DNA of 9,207 nucleotides. Origin: CAYVZZ01 sp964456185 (GTDB lineage Bacteria > Pseudomonadota > Gammaproteobacteria > Pseudomonadales > Alcanivoracaceae). Shown in pieces: positions 1-6,735 of this stretch (position 1 is its first letter; each line of letters opens with the position of its first letter). The stretch spans positions 1-9,207 of the forward strand of contig CAYVZZ010000094.1 in the NCBI GenBank assembly GCA_964456185.1, read 5' to 3'. The notes below the pieces were generated by a model. It worked only from the letters and a program-made list of their open reading frames with translations. It was not told where the DNA came from and did not search any database. Both the position numbers and the translations under genes were made by a program.

Positions 1-1293
1 GTCTTCGGCAGTTGAGAACACCTGGCTCGCATTTGTCGGGATAGTGGTGTTCTTCTCGATGATCGGCGTCATCACGCCGCCCATGGTTTAGATACCCAGG
101 GTCAACGGTGTTACGTCGAGCAACAGAATGTCTTTCACGTCACCGCTCAATACGGCACCTTGTACGGCCGCGCCCATGGCCACAGCTTCGTCGGGATTCA
201 CATCACGACGCGGGTCTTTGCCGAAGAAGTCAGCGACTTTCTTCTGTACCAGCGGCATACGGGTTTGACCACCAACCAAAATCACGTCGCTAATTTCGTT
301 AGCGCTGAGGTCAGAGTCGGCCAAGGCTGTCTTACACGGCTGCAGTGAACGCTCGACCAATTCTTCGACCAGTGATTCCAGTTTGGCGCGGGTCAGCTTA
401 ACGACCAAGTGCTTGGGACCGGTGTTATCTGCAGTGATGTAAGGCAGATTCACTTCGGTCTGCTCGGCAGACGATAACTCGATCTTGGCTTTTTCAGCAG
501 CTTCTTTCAGGCGCTGCATAGCCAGCGGATCGCCGCCAAGGTCGATACCCGAGTCGTTCTTGAACTCGTTAACCAGGTAATCCATCAGCTTGTTGTCAAA
601 GTCTTCGCCACCCAGGAAGGTATCGCCATTGGTCGCCAAGACTTCAAATTGGTGCTCGCCGTCGATTTCGGCAATTTCAATGATGGACACGTCGAAAGTA
701 CCACCACCCAAGTCATACACCGCGATGGTGCGATCACCACCTTTTTTGTCCATGCCATAGGCCAAGGCGGCTGCGGTTGGCTCGTTGATGATACGTTTTA
801 CGTCCAAGCCGGCAATTTTACCGGCGTCTTTGGTGGCCTGACGCTGGGTGTCATTGAAGTAAGCCGGCACAGTAACGACCGCTTCGGTGACTTCTTCACC
901 CAAGTAGTCTTCGGCGGTCTTCTTCATCTTTTTCAGCACTTGCGCAGAGACCTGCGGCGGCGCCATTTTCTCGCCCTTCACTTCTACCCAGGCGTCGCCA
1001 TTGTCGGCTTCGGTGATTTTGAACGGCACCAGCTTAAGGTCTTTTTGCACCACGTCGTCTTTGAAACGACGGCCAATCAGACGCTTAATGGCGTAGAGGG
1101 TGTTGTTGGGGTTAGTCACCGCTTGGCGCTTGGCGCTTTGACCGACCAAAATTTCGTTATCGTCGGTATAGGCGATGATAGAAGGCGTAGTACGTGCGCC
1201 TTCGCTGTTTTCGATGACTTTAACTTTGTCGCCATCCATAATGGAAACGCATGAGTTGGTAGTACCCAAGTCGATGCCAATTACCTTTGCCAT
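1..1293 (-). CDS. dnaK: DnaK (Hsp70 chaperone), 3'-partial at window edge, with in-frame stop
   Basis: Cytosolic ATP-dependent Hsp70 chaperone working with DnaJ and GrpE. The visible 401 residues before the stop are the complete nucleotide-binding domain plus linker and align without gaps to E. coli DnaK from memory. They include IGIDLGTTNSC (5-15), the catalytic Lys70 (AIKRLIGRR), the DLGGGTFD phosphate loop (194-201, Thr199), the ILVGGQTRMP adenosine loop (338-347) and the hydrophobic linker LLLDV (390-393 region). I chose the ATG at 1293 because the family begins MAK/MGK-IIGIDLG and an AGGAGA lies 7 bases upstream; an extension to 1335 would add 14 unrelated residues. Translation meets TAA at 88-90, exactly where DnaK has Glu402. 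After it the same frame continues 29 codons (TMGGVMTPIIEKNTTIPT...) to the window edge, matching the start of the substrate-binding domain. grpE lies 127 bases upstream. Identity is certain; whether the gene is functional as written is not. Confidence 0.95.
88..90 (-). other. dnaK: In-frame TAA stop inside dnaK (codon 402)
   Basis: The codon after LTLGI reads TAA, where Hsp70 proteins have GAA (Glu of LGIETMGG). One G-to-T change on the coding strand, at plus position 90, explains it. The downstream codons remain in frame and conserved, with no other damage in the visible part. An ATG lies two codons later (Met404) without a Shine-Dalgarno sequence of its own. A sequencing or assembly error, or a very recent mutation, are the main explanations. 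Confidence 0.9.
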
Positions 1294-1300
1294 GTTACTT

Positions 1301-1306
1301 TCTCCT
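1301..1306 (-). promoter_or_regulatory. Ribosome binding site of dnaK
   Basis: AGGAGA on the minus strand, separated by 7 bases from the ATG at 1293. It fixes the MAKVIGIDLG start over the longer in-frame start at 1335, which has no comparable site. Confidence 0.8.
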
Positions 1307-1359
1307 GTCACATCGGCTGGCGTCCCCGTAGGCAACGCCGTAGATTGATTACACTTTCT

Positions 1360-1387
1360 ATATGCGGGGGTTTAGCGGGGTTTCAAC
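1360..1387 (-). promoter_or_regulatory. Sigma-32 (RpoH) type promoter for dnaK
   Basis: On the minus strand, GTTGAA (1387-1382; consensus CTTGAA, 5 of 6) is followed after 14 bases by CCGCATAT (1367-1360; consensus CCCCATNT, 7 of 8). The spacing is normal for heat-shock promoters. Transcription would begin about 7 bases downstream, giving a leader of roughly 60 bases before the dnaK ATG. It sits in the 127-base grpE-dnaK gap, so it would be a second, internal promoter in addition to the one ahead of grpE. Its function is inferred from the motif only. Confidence 0.65.
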
Positions 1388-1420
1388 CCTTGTGCACAAA
1401 AAATGTGCCGAAAACTTCAC

Positions 1421-2032
1421 TTATTTCGATACCACAACACGCGCCGGGCGCAGCAGGCGGCCGTTAAGCGCATAGCCTTTTTCCAACACGTCAACAATTG
1501 AGTTGGGTTCGGCATCCGGCTGGGGAATCTGCGTCATGGCTTCGTGCTGTTCGGGATCGAACGGCTCGCCTGCTTGCGGGGCGATTTGCTCGATTTGATA
1601 GCGACCAAACACATCCAGCAATTGCTTTAGCGTCAGCTCCATGCCTTCGCGAGCGGGCTTCAATGCGTCATCGTCGGCGTTCATTGAGCTCAGGCCGCGT
1701 TCCAGGCTATCGGCCACGCTAAGGATGTCCTTACCAAACCTTTCCAAGGCAAACTTGCGTGCCTTGGCCACATCCATTTCCAAGCGGCGACGAATGTTCT
1801 GCACTTCAGCCTGTGCACGCGCCTGGGTTTCTGACAAGGCCTTGGTCACACGCGCCAACTCGGTCTTGGTTTGTTCCAGCGCCACTGCTGGATCAACGAC
1901 CTCTTGCTCGTCGGCAACGGTTTCTTCTGCGTCTTGCGACTCAGCATTTACCTCAACGGCTTCATCATTAGGCTGTTCTGCGTTGACCTCGACGGTTTCT
2001 TCAACGTCAGGCTGTTGGTTTTCGTCTGTCAC
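1421..2032 (-). CDS. grpE: GrpE nucleotide exchange factor
   Basis: Co-chaperone that releases ADP from DnaK and acts as a dimer in the cytosol. At 203 residues it has normal family length. Order: an acidic, low-complexity N-terminus (1-50) containing two VEVNAE repeats; a long helix predicted to form the dimeric coiled coil (about 50-95); a helical segment (96-145); and the C-terminal beta domain with the GrpE signature, FDPEQHEAM (158-166) through IVDVLEKGYALNGRLLRPARVVVSK (179-203). The start is a GTG at 2032 supported by a GAAGGAG seven bases upstream; an ATG within that leader is out of frame. It lies 75 bases after hrcA and 127 before dnaK, the classical hrcA-grpE-dnaK order, with a consensus heat-shock promoter directly ahead of it. 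Nothing suggests damage. Confidence 0.97.
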   Translation of the reverse strand: MTDENQQPDVEETVEVNAEQPNDEAVEVNAESQDAEETVADEQEVVDPAVALEQTKTELARVTKALSETQARAQAEVQNIRRRLEMDVAKARKFALERFGKDILSVADSLERGLSSMNADDDALKPAREGMELTLKQLLDVFGRYQIEQIAPQAGEPFDPEQHEAMTQIPQPDAEPNSIVDVLEKGYALNGRLLRPARVVVSK

Positions 2033-2069
2033 GAAAGCGCTCCTTCATTGGATTGGTGTTCAGGGGATG

Positions 2070-2098
2070 ATATGGGGATAGCCTTTTAGACTTTCAAG
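2070..2098 (-). promoter_or_regulatory. Consensus sigma-32 (RpoH) promoter for grpE(-dnaK)
   Basis: In the hrcA-grpE gap the minus strand reads CTTGAA (2098-2093, exact -35 consensus, preceded by CC as in the extended consensus), 15 bases, then CCCCATAT (2077-2070, exact match to CCCCATNT). The predicted start near 2063 gives a leader of about 30 bases before the GTG of grpE. This is a textbook heat-shock promoter placed so that grpE and dnaK, but not hrcA, would be induced. Binding by RpoH is inferred, not shown. Confidence 0.85.
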
Positions 2099-2107
2099 GG
2101 ACAGTTA

Positions 2108-3160
2108 TTACAAGCCTTTCAGTGCAGCCGACAGCACTCGTGAGGTGACATCAACCGTGGGAATGACACGTTCGTAATCCATGCGGGTGGGGCCAACTAC
2201 GGCCATGACGCCCAAGGCATTGTTGGCGCCCTGCCAAGGGGTGGCAACCAGACTGTAATCGCTAAAGGCGTCGTAACCGGCTTCACTGCCGATAAAAATT
2301 TGCACGCCGTCGGCACGCTTTACCTTTTCCAGCAAATCCAGCACATCGCGTTTACCGGCAAAGGCATCAAACAAATCACGCAGCTGGTCGAGCTGATTAT
2401 TATCGGCCAATCCCAGCAGATTGGACTCTCCCGCTAGCAGATAATCTGCCCGCTTCTCTTCTTGTTTCAAGCCCTCGGAAACCGCTTCAAGGGTCGATTG
2501 CATCATCTCGTCCAAGCGATAGCGGTCGGAATTCAAATTAGCCAGTAGTGCTTCGCAAATGCTGTCGAGGTCGTGGCCTTCATATAACTGGTTGATGTAG
2601 TTGGCGGCACGGCGCAGCTCGTCCGGCTGATATTCCCTGTCGGTATGAATGATACGGTTTTGAACGTCGGCGCGGTTCAGCACCAACACCACTAACACCC
2701 TCTGTCCCGACAAAGGCAAAAATTCTACTTGCCGCAATGTCGTGCTCTCGGCCTGAGGTGCGGCCACCACGCCTGCCATACGAGTCAGTTCGGCCAGCAC
2801 ATTGGAGGCACGCCCTAGCAGCTCTTTGCGGCTCTGATCGGGAATCATCAGCTCGGTCAGCTGTTTTTTAAGCACTTGGGTTTGCGGCTGATTCATGGCG
2901 GAAGACGCCAGCAACGCATTGACATACAGCCGATAGCCAGCCTGAGTGGGCATGCGCCCGGCGGAACGGTGCGGGCTGTACAAGACGCCCAAATCCTCCA
3001 GCTCAGCCATAACATTGCGAATGGTCGCCGAGCTGACGTTGAGCGAAGTATTTTGCGAGAGGGTTTTGGAGCCAACTGGCTGGCCATCACGAATGTGACG
3101 TTCCACCAGCATCATCAGCAGCTGCTGCTTACGTTCACTAAGCTGCAATGATTGTGTCAT
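2108..3160 (-). CDS. hrcA: HrcA heat-inducible transcription repressor
   Basis: Repressor that in many bacteria binds the CIRCE inverted repeat ahead of groESL or dnaK operons and whose folding depends on GroEL. The 350 residues cover the whole family. The N-terminal winged helix (about 1-80) has VGSKTL and the highly conserved block NVSSATIRNVMAELEDLGVLYSPHRSAGRMPT, with QAGYRLYVN following. The middle domain includes the ELTRMAGVVAAP region, and the C-terminal part has the hallmark IFIGSEAGYDAFSDYSLVATPW and VGPTRMDYERVIPTVD near the end. The ATG start has GGGAGG eight bases upstream. It lies 57 bases after the TetR-type gene and 75 before grpE. I found no CIRCE element (TTAGCACTC-N9-GAGTGCTAA) in this window, so its target is probably elsewhere, most likely groESL; that is an inference. 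Confidence 0.96.
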   Translation of the reverse strand: MTQSLQLSERKQQLLMMLVERHIRDGQPVGSKTLSQNTSLNVSSATIRNVMAELEDLGVLYSPHRSAGRMPTQAGYRLYVNALLASSAMNQPQTQVLKKQLTELMIPDQSRKELLGRASNVLAELTRMAGVVAAPQAESTTLRQVEFLPLSGQRVLVVLVLNRADVQNRIIHTDREYQPDELRRAANYINQLYEGHDLDSICEALLANLNSDRYRLDEMMQSTLEAVSEGLKQEEKRADYLLAGESNLLGLADNNQLDQLRDLFDAFAGKRDVLDLLEKVKRADGVQIFIGSEAGYDAFSDYSLVATPWQGANNALGVMAVVGPTRMDYERVIPTVDVTSRVLSAALKGL

Positions 3161-3185
3161 TTAATGCGCCTCCCGACACATTTCA

Positions 3186-3191
3186 ATTATA
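3186..3191 (-). promoter_or_regulatory. Possible -10 box ahead of hrcA
   Basis: A perfect TATAAT on the minus strand in the 57-base gap between the TetR-type gene and hrcA. Transcription from it would start near 3179, about 18 bases ahead of the ATG and just upstream of the GGGAGG ribosome binding site. No convincing -35 hexamer is seen at 16-18 bases, so it may be activator-dependent or chance. Confidence 0.3.
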
Positions 3192-3217
3192 CGATCAACA
3201 CTCATGTATCGCCCCTA

Positions 3218-3910
3218 TCAGGCAAGCTGTTCCGGTGCATCTGTGGCCGGCACCAGCATGCCCAATGTTCGCCGAAGGCGTGCAGCCGCTCGCTCAGTGG
3301 TAAACAAGCTGTCCATCAGCATTTGGCGCTCCAGGCGATAAATCACCGCCATGAGAATTTCACCATCCTCGTCGGGTTCCAGTGTGTGCATTAAACGGCA
3401 GGCATCAGACAACGCCTGCCGCTGCTGGTCAATGTACAGTGTGGCCAACTCTGCCAGTTTGGGCTGGATAATCGCTTCAGCGTAAAACGCCTGTTCGGCA
3501 ACCAAATGGTCGCGCTGCTCATAGACCTCGCCGTGAATAAACTCAGCGGTGGCCTGACTGAGCTGATCGAGCAGTAGATCACGCTGGTTTGGCGAGCCTT
3601 CCGCCATTTCCTGAGCCTGCTCCAACAAGGAAAAGGCGTTATCACGAAAGGGGGCAATGACGTCGTTGATTGCCCGTTCAGCAAAAAAGGTAAAGGTATC
3701 AACGATGAGCGCCGGTATGTCCTTGAAATAATAGGTCGTGGCCGACAAGGGGACATCTGCTTCGCGCGCTACTGCACGGTGGCGCACTGCGCGGATGCCG
3801 TCCTTAATAATGATTCGTAGAGACGCTTCCAAAATGGCTTGCCGTCGTTGCTCACTGCCGCGCCGGCGCGCCTTGCGTCCCTCATATTGAATATCATTAA
3901 CGTCTTTCAT
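3218..3910 (-). CDS. TetR/AcrR-family transcriptional regulator
   Basis: Predicted one-component repressor of 230 residues, in the usual TetR size range. The N-terminus is basic (GRKARRR, QRR). The TetR DNA-binding domain follows at about 20-68: the RRQAILEASLRIIIKDGIRAV helix, then the helix-turn-helix HRAVAREADVPLSATTYYFKD (44-64) with the typical YYFK ending. The C-terminal 160 residues are helical with no recognisable ligand signature, so the effector and target are unknown. Only one Met start is available (3910); an AGG ten bases upstream is a weak ribosome binding site. It follows the lysS stop after 36 bases, so it is probably cotranscribed with prfB-lysS, and hrcA follows in the same direction. 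A TetR-type gene after lysS also occurs in pseudomonads, from memory. Confidence 0.9.
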   Translation of the reverse strand: MKDVNDIQYEGRKARRRGSEQRRQAILEASLRIIIKDGIRAVRHRAVAREADVPLSATTYYFKDIPALIVDTFTFFAERAINDVIAPFRDNAFSLLEQAQEMAEGSPNQRDLLLDQLSQATAEFIHGEVYEQRDHLVAEQAFYAEAIIQPKLAELATLYIDQQRQALSDACRLMHTLEPDEDGEILMAVIYRLERQMLMDSLFTTERAAARLRRTLGMLVPATDAPEQLA

Positions 3911-3940
3911 GACTGCTTGACCTATTCTTTCATTGCGTCT

Positions 3941-3949
3941 TTATTATTA
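3941..3949 (-). other. Triple in-frame TAA at the end of lysS
   Basis: Three consecutive in-frame TAA codons end lysS (3949-3941 on the minus strand). The first is the functional stop; the other two would catch readthrough before the next gene. Confidence 0.85.
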
Positions 3950-5434
3950 TTGGCTCTGCTGTGGTCGCATATGCGGGAAGAGTATCACGTCCCGAATAGA
4001 AGGCGCATCGGTAAACAGCATCACCAAACGGTCGATACCAATACCCTCGCCCGCAGTGGGCGGCAAGCCGTATTCCAGTGCAGTGACGTAATCGTCGTCG
4101 TAGAACATGGCTTCATCATCACCGGCTTCTTTTTCAGCCACCTGCTGTTGGAAGCGCTCTGCCTGGTCTTCCGGGTCGTTCAGCTCGGAGAAGCCATTGC
4201 CGATTTCACGGCCACCAATGAAGAACTCGAAGCGATCGGTGACGAAGGGGTCTTCATCGTTGCGACGTGCCAAGGGCGAGACTTCGGTCGGGTAAGCGGT
4301 AATAAAGGTGGGTTGTTGCAGGTTGGGCTCGACCACTTCATCGAAGATTTCCATCTGCAGCTTGCCCAGGCCCCAGTTGTCCTTCACTGCCACGCCCAGC
4401 TTGCGCGCCAATGCCTCAGCTGCGTCACGGGTTTGTAAATCGGCCGCCGTAATACCGGCCTCTTTGCCGAAGTGCAAAATCGAATCGAATACGGTGTAGC
4501 GCTCGAAGGGTTTGCCGAAGTCCAGCGTTAGGCCTTGATATTCCACCTGCGCACTGCCCAAAATGTTTTCCGCCAACTGTTTCAACAAGGCTTCGGTCAG
4601 CTCCATTAAATCATGGTAGTCGGCGTAGGCTTGATAAAACTCGAGCGTGGTAAATTCCGGATTGTGTCGGGTAGAAAGCCCTTCGTTACGGAAATTGCGA
4701 TTGACCTCGAACACCTTCTCGATACCGCCAACTACCAGCCGTTTCAAGAACAGTTCGGGGGCGACACGCAAAAACATGTCGATATCCAGGCTATTGTGGT
4801 GGGTCACAAAGGGACGTGCCGTAGCCCCGCCCGGGATGACCTGCAACATGGGCGTTTCCACTTCCATGAAACCACGCTCTTCGAGGAAGCGGCGAATACC
4901 GGCGACAATTTGCGAACGAATCTGGAAGGTGCGACGCGTGTCTTCGTTGACAATCAAGTCCACATAACGCTGACGATATTTGATTTCCGTGTCGGTCAGA
5001 CCTTTGTGCTTTTCGGGAAGCGGCTGCAGCGATTTGGTGAGCAATTGGTATTCCGCCACACGCACAAACAAGTCGCCTTTATTGGATTTACGCAGCTCGC
5101 CACGCACGCCAATGATGTCGCCCAAATCCCAACCGGTGGCTTTCTGTATCTTTTTATCGGTGTAAATCTGGATGCGGCCAGACATATCCTGCAACACCTT
5201 AAACATGCGGCGGTCGAGCATCATGCGACCGGCAATGGACACGCTAATGGCTTTTTCTTCCAACTCTTCTTTGCTGAAATCGCCATATTCCGCAATCAGG
5301 TCAGCGGCTAGCGCATCACGTTTAAAGCCATTGGGAAAGGCTTGCCCTTCTTCGCGCCATGTCGCCAGCTTCTCGCGGCGCTCGGCAACCAAGCGGTTAT
5401 CGTCGTGGACTGTATCCTGTGAAGTATTGGCCAT
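3947..5434 (-). CDS. lysS: Lysyl-tRNA synthetase, class II
   Basis: Charges tRNA-Lys with lysine in two ATP-dependent steps in the cytosol, as a homodimer. At 495 residues it is standard length. The N-terminal OB-fold anticodon-binding domain (about 65-150) contains SIAGRMMLDRRMFKV and DLGDIIGVRGE. The catalytic core has motif 1 around GFMEVETPMLQ (188-198), the GGATARPFVTHHN segment (202-214), motif 2 around FEVNRNFRNEGLSTRHNPEFT (242-262, with the conserved Arg residues) and motif 3 GEGIGIDRLVML (462-473). The ATG start has GAAGG seven bases upstream. It lies 55 bases downstream of prfB, the same prfB-lysS pairing as in E. coli, and probably shares its transcript. It ends with three tandem TAA codons. 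All motifs are intact. Confidence 0.97.
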   Translation of the reverse strand: MANTSQDTVHDDNRLVAERREKLATWREEGQAFPNGFKRDALAADLIAEYGDFSKEELEEKAISVSIAGRMMLDRRMFKVLQDMSGRIQIYTDKKIQKATGWDLGDIIGVRGELRKSNKGDLFVRVAEYQLLTKSLQPLPEKHKGLTDTEIKYRQRYVDLIVNEDTRRTFQIRSQIVAGIRRFLEERGFMEVETPMLQVIPGGATARPFVTHHNSLDIDMFLRVAPELFLKRLVVGGIEKVFEVNRNFRNEGLSTRHNPEFTTLEFYQAYADYHDLMELTEALLKQLAENILGSAQVEYQGLTLDFGKPFERYTVFDSILHFGKEAGITAADLQTRDAAEALARKLGVAVKDNWGLGKLQMEIFDEVVEPNLQQPTFITAYPTEVSPLARRNDEDPFVTDRFEFFIGGREIGNGFSELNDPEDQAERFQQQVAEKEAGDDEAMFYDDDYVTALEYGLPPTAGEGIGIDRLVMLFTDAPSIRDVILFPHMRPQQSQ

Positions 5435-5489
5435 GTCTTGCCTTCTCGTTACGTCACCGGCTGTGCCGGCAAAATCAAGTCAACCCGGC

Positions 5490-6609
5490 TTATAAACCGG
5501 CTTTCAAAGATGCTTCTATAAACTGGTCTAGCTCGCCGTCTAACACCCGCTGAGTGTTGTGTGTTTCGACGTTGGTGCGCAGGTCTTTAATGCGCGAGTC
5601 GTCCAACACATAAGAGCGAATCTGACTACCCCAACCGATATCGGCCTTGTTATCTTCCAACGCCTGCTTTTCGGCATTGCGTTTTTGCATTTCCAGCTCG
5701 TAAACCCGCGCACGCAGCATTTTCCAAGCGAAGTCGCGGTTTTGGTGTTGGGAGCGCTGGGTCTGGCAGGCGGCGACAACAATGTGTTCTTCGCCGGTAT
5801 CCGGGTCTTTGAATTCGTAGGTTAGGCGTACTGCCGAACTGGTCTTGTTCACATGCTGACCACCGGCGCCGGAAGCACGGTAAGTATCTTCACGCACCTG
5901 GCTTTTGTCGATTTCGACTTCAAAACTGTCGTCGACTTCAGGCGACACAAATACCGAGGCAAAAGAGGTGTGACGGCGACCGCCAGAATCAAAGGGTGAT
6001 TTGCGCACCAAACGGTGCACGCCCGTCTCAGTACGCAGCCAGCCGTAAGCATAATCACCGGTAAATTGGATGGTGGCGGATTTGATACCGGCTACATCGC
6101 CATCCTGATTTTCCACCAGCTCGGTCTTAAAGCCATGCGCCTCGCCCCAGCGCAGGTACATGCGCAGCAACATGGATGCCCAGTCTTGCGCTTCGGTGCC
6201 GCCGGAACCGGCCTGGATATCCAGATACGCGTTGCTCTCGTCCATTTCACCGGAGAACATGCGCTTGAATTCCAAATCGGCGACCAGCTTTTCCAGCTCA
6301 TCCAAGTCCGCTTGGATATCAGCGACTTCATCCTCTGCGTCTTCCGCCACAGCCATCTCCAACAACTCGCTGCTGTCTTCGACGCCTTGCGTTAATTTGT
6401 CCAGGGTGGTGACAATGCCATCCAGTCGCGCGCGTTCTTTGCCCAGTGCCTGTGCCTTGTCCGGCTCATTCCAGACATCCGGGTTTTCCAGCTCGCGGGT
6501 GACTTCTTCTAGCCGTTCTTTCTTAACGGCATAGTCAAAGATACCCCCTAAGCGATTCGGCTCGCTCGTTGATATTTTCAATTTGCTGACGCAGCGGATT
6601 AACTTCCAT
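5490..6609 (-). CDS. prfB: Peptide chain release factor 2 (RF2), expressed by programmed +1 frameshift
   Basis: Recognises UGA and UAA stop codons and triggers peptide release on the ribosome. It is translated in two frames. ATG at 6609 opens 24 codons (MEVNPLRQQIENINERAESLRGYL), then in-frame TGA (6537-6535). A +1 shift at CTT-TGA-C gives GAC (6536) and continues 348 residues (DYAVKKERLEEV...) to the stop at 5490, about 372 residues in all. Landmarks in the joined protein: the SPF tripeptide that reads the stop codon (204-206), GGQ for peptidyl-tRNA hydrolysis (249-251), and a C-terminus ending DQFIEASLKAGL as in E. coli. The upstream segment matches the E. coli N-terminus (MFEINPVNNRI...LRGYLDYDAKKERLEEV), so the internal TTG at 6581 is not the real start. 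About 8 extra residues (EFKDPDTGEEH region, about 264-272) sit between GGQ and the CQxxRSQH motif. lysS follows after 55 bases. Confidence 0.96.
6534..6549 (-). promoter_or_regulatory. prfB: RF2 programmed +1 ribosomal frameshift signal
   Basis: The minus strand reads AGGGGG (6549-6544), TAT, CTT (6540-6538), TGA (6537-6535), C. This is the classical autoregulatory site: an internal Shine-Dalgarno three bases before the slippery CTT, then a poorly terminating UGA-C. When RF2 is scarce the ribosome pauses and slips forward one base, making full RF2. The core matches the E. coli site base for base, as I recall it. Confidence 0.95.
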
Positions 6610-6661
6610 AAAACTCTCGGTTACTTTCCTCTCACGGAAATAGACTTTTTAATCGACAAAT

Positions 6662-6699
6662 CCGCCACGCACAGCACTCAAAATGCTGTGTTGTGGCGG
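6662..6699 (-). terminator. Long inverted repeat, possible terminator of the small upstream gene
   Basis: CCGCCAC (6662-6668) pairs with GTGGCGG (6693-6699), and inside it CACAGCA (6670-6676) pairs with TGCTGTG (6684-6690) around a 7-base loop; a one-by-two mismatch separates the two 7-base-pair arms. It begins 37 bases after the stop of the DUF7352-like gene and ends about 50 bases before prfB. Neither strand has a clean run of T after the stem (minus strand continues ATTTGTCG), so intrinsic termination is uncertain. It could instead be a leader structure of prfB or an mRNA-stabilising hairpin. Confidence 0.45.
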
Positions 6700-6735
6700 T
6701 CATTCAAGGTGTTGCCCTCGTGGGCGGTGTGCCAG

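Noticed and set aside
649..1254. Plus-strand open frame of about 200 codons opposite dnaK
   Set aside because: Long antisense frames opposite Hsp70 genes are a known artefact of their codon use. The predicted protein has no recognisable motif and the minus strand is certain dnaK.
1294..1335. Longer dnaK N-terminus starting at 1335
   Set aside because: The 14 extra residues have no counterpart in Hsp70 proteins, and the strong AGGAGA site belongs to the ATG at 1293.
1394..1408. GCACA-TTTTT-TGTGC hairpin after grpE
   Set aside because: The stem is only five base pairs, the T-run is in the loop and not after the stem, and it lies upstream of the dnaK promoter. Not a credible terminator.
3201..3210. 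GAGTGTTGA-like sequence (minus strand) ahead of hrcA as a CIRCE half-site
   Set aside because: The partner half TTAGCACTC is not present at the required spacing, so there is no inverted repeat.
4613..5311. Plus-strand open frame of about 230 codons opposite lysS
   Set aside because: It is fully inside the conserved catalytic and OB-fold coding sequence of lysS and shows no family features.
5457..5469. CCGGC-TGT-GCCGG inverted repeat between prfB and lysS
   Set aside because: The stem is five base pairs with a three-base loop, there is no T-run on the transcribed strand, and the two genes are expected to be cotranscribed.
6579..6581. TTG as start codon of prfB
   Set aside because: Translation from the ATG at 6609 matches the known RF2 N-terminus and joins by the programmed +1 shift. 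The TTG frame gives an unrelated N-terminus and no ribosome binding site.
6673..6690. AGCACTC near a palindrome, resembling half of a CIRCE operator
   Set aside because: The second half, GAGTGCTAA nine bases away, is absent. The symmetry belongs to the larger hairpin, and it lies ahead of prfB rather than a heat-shock gene.
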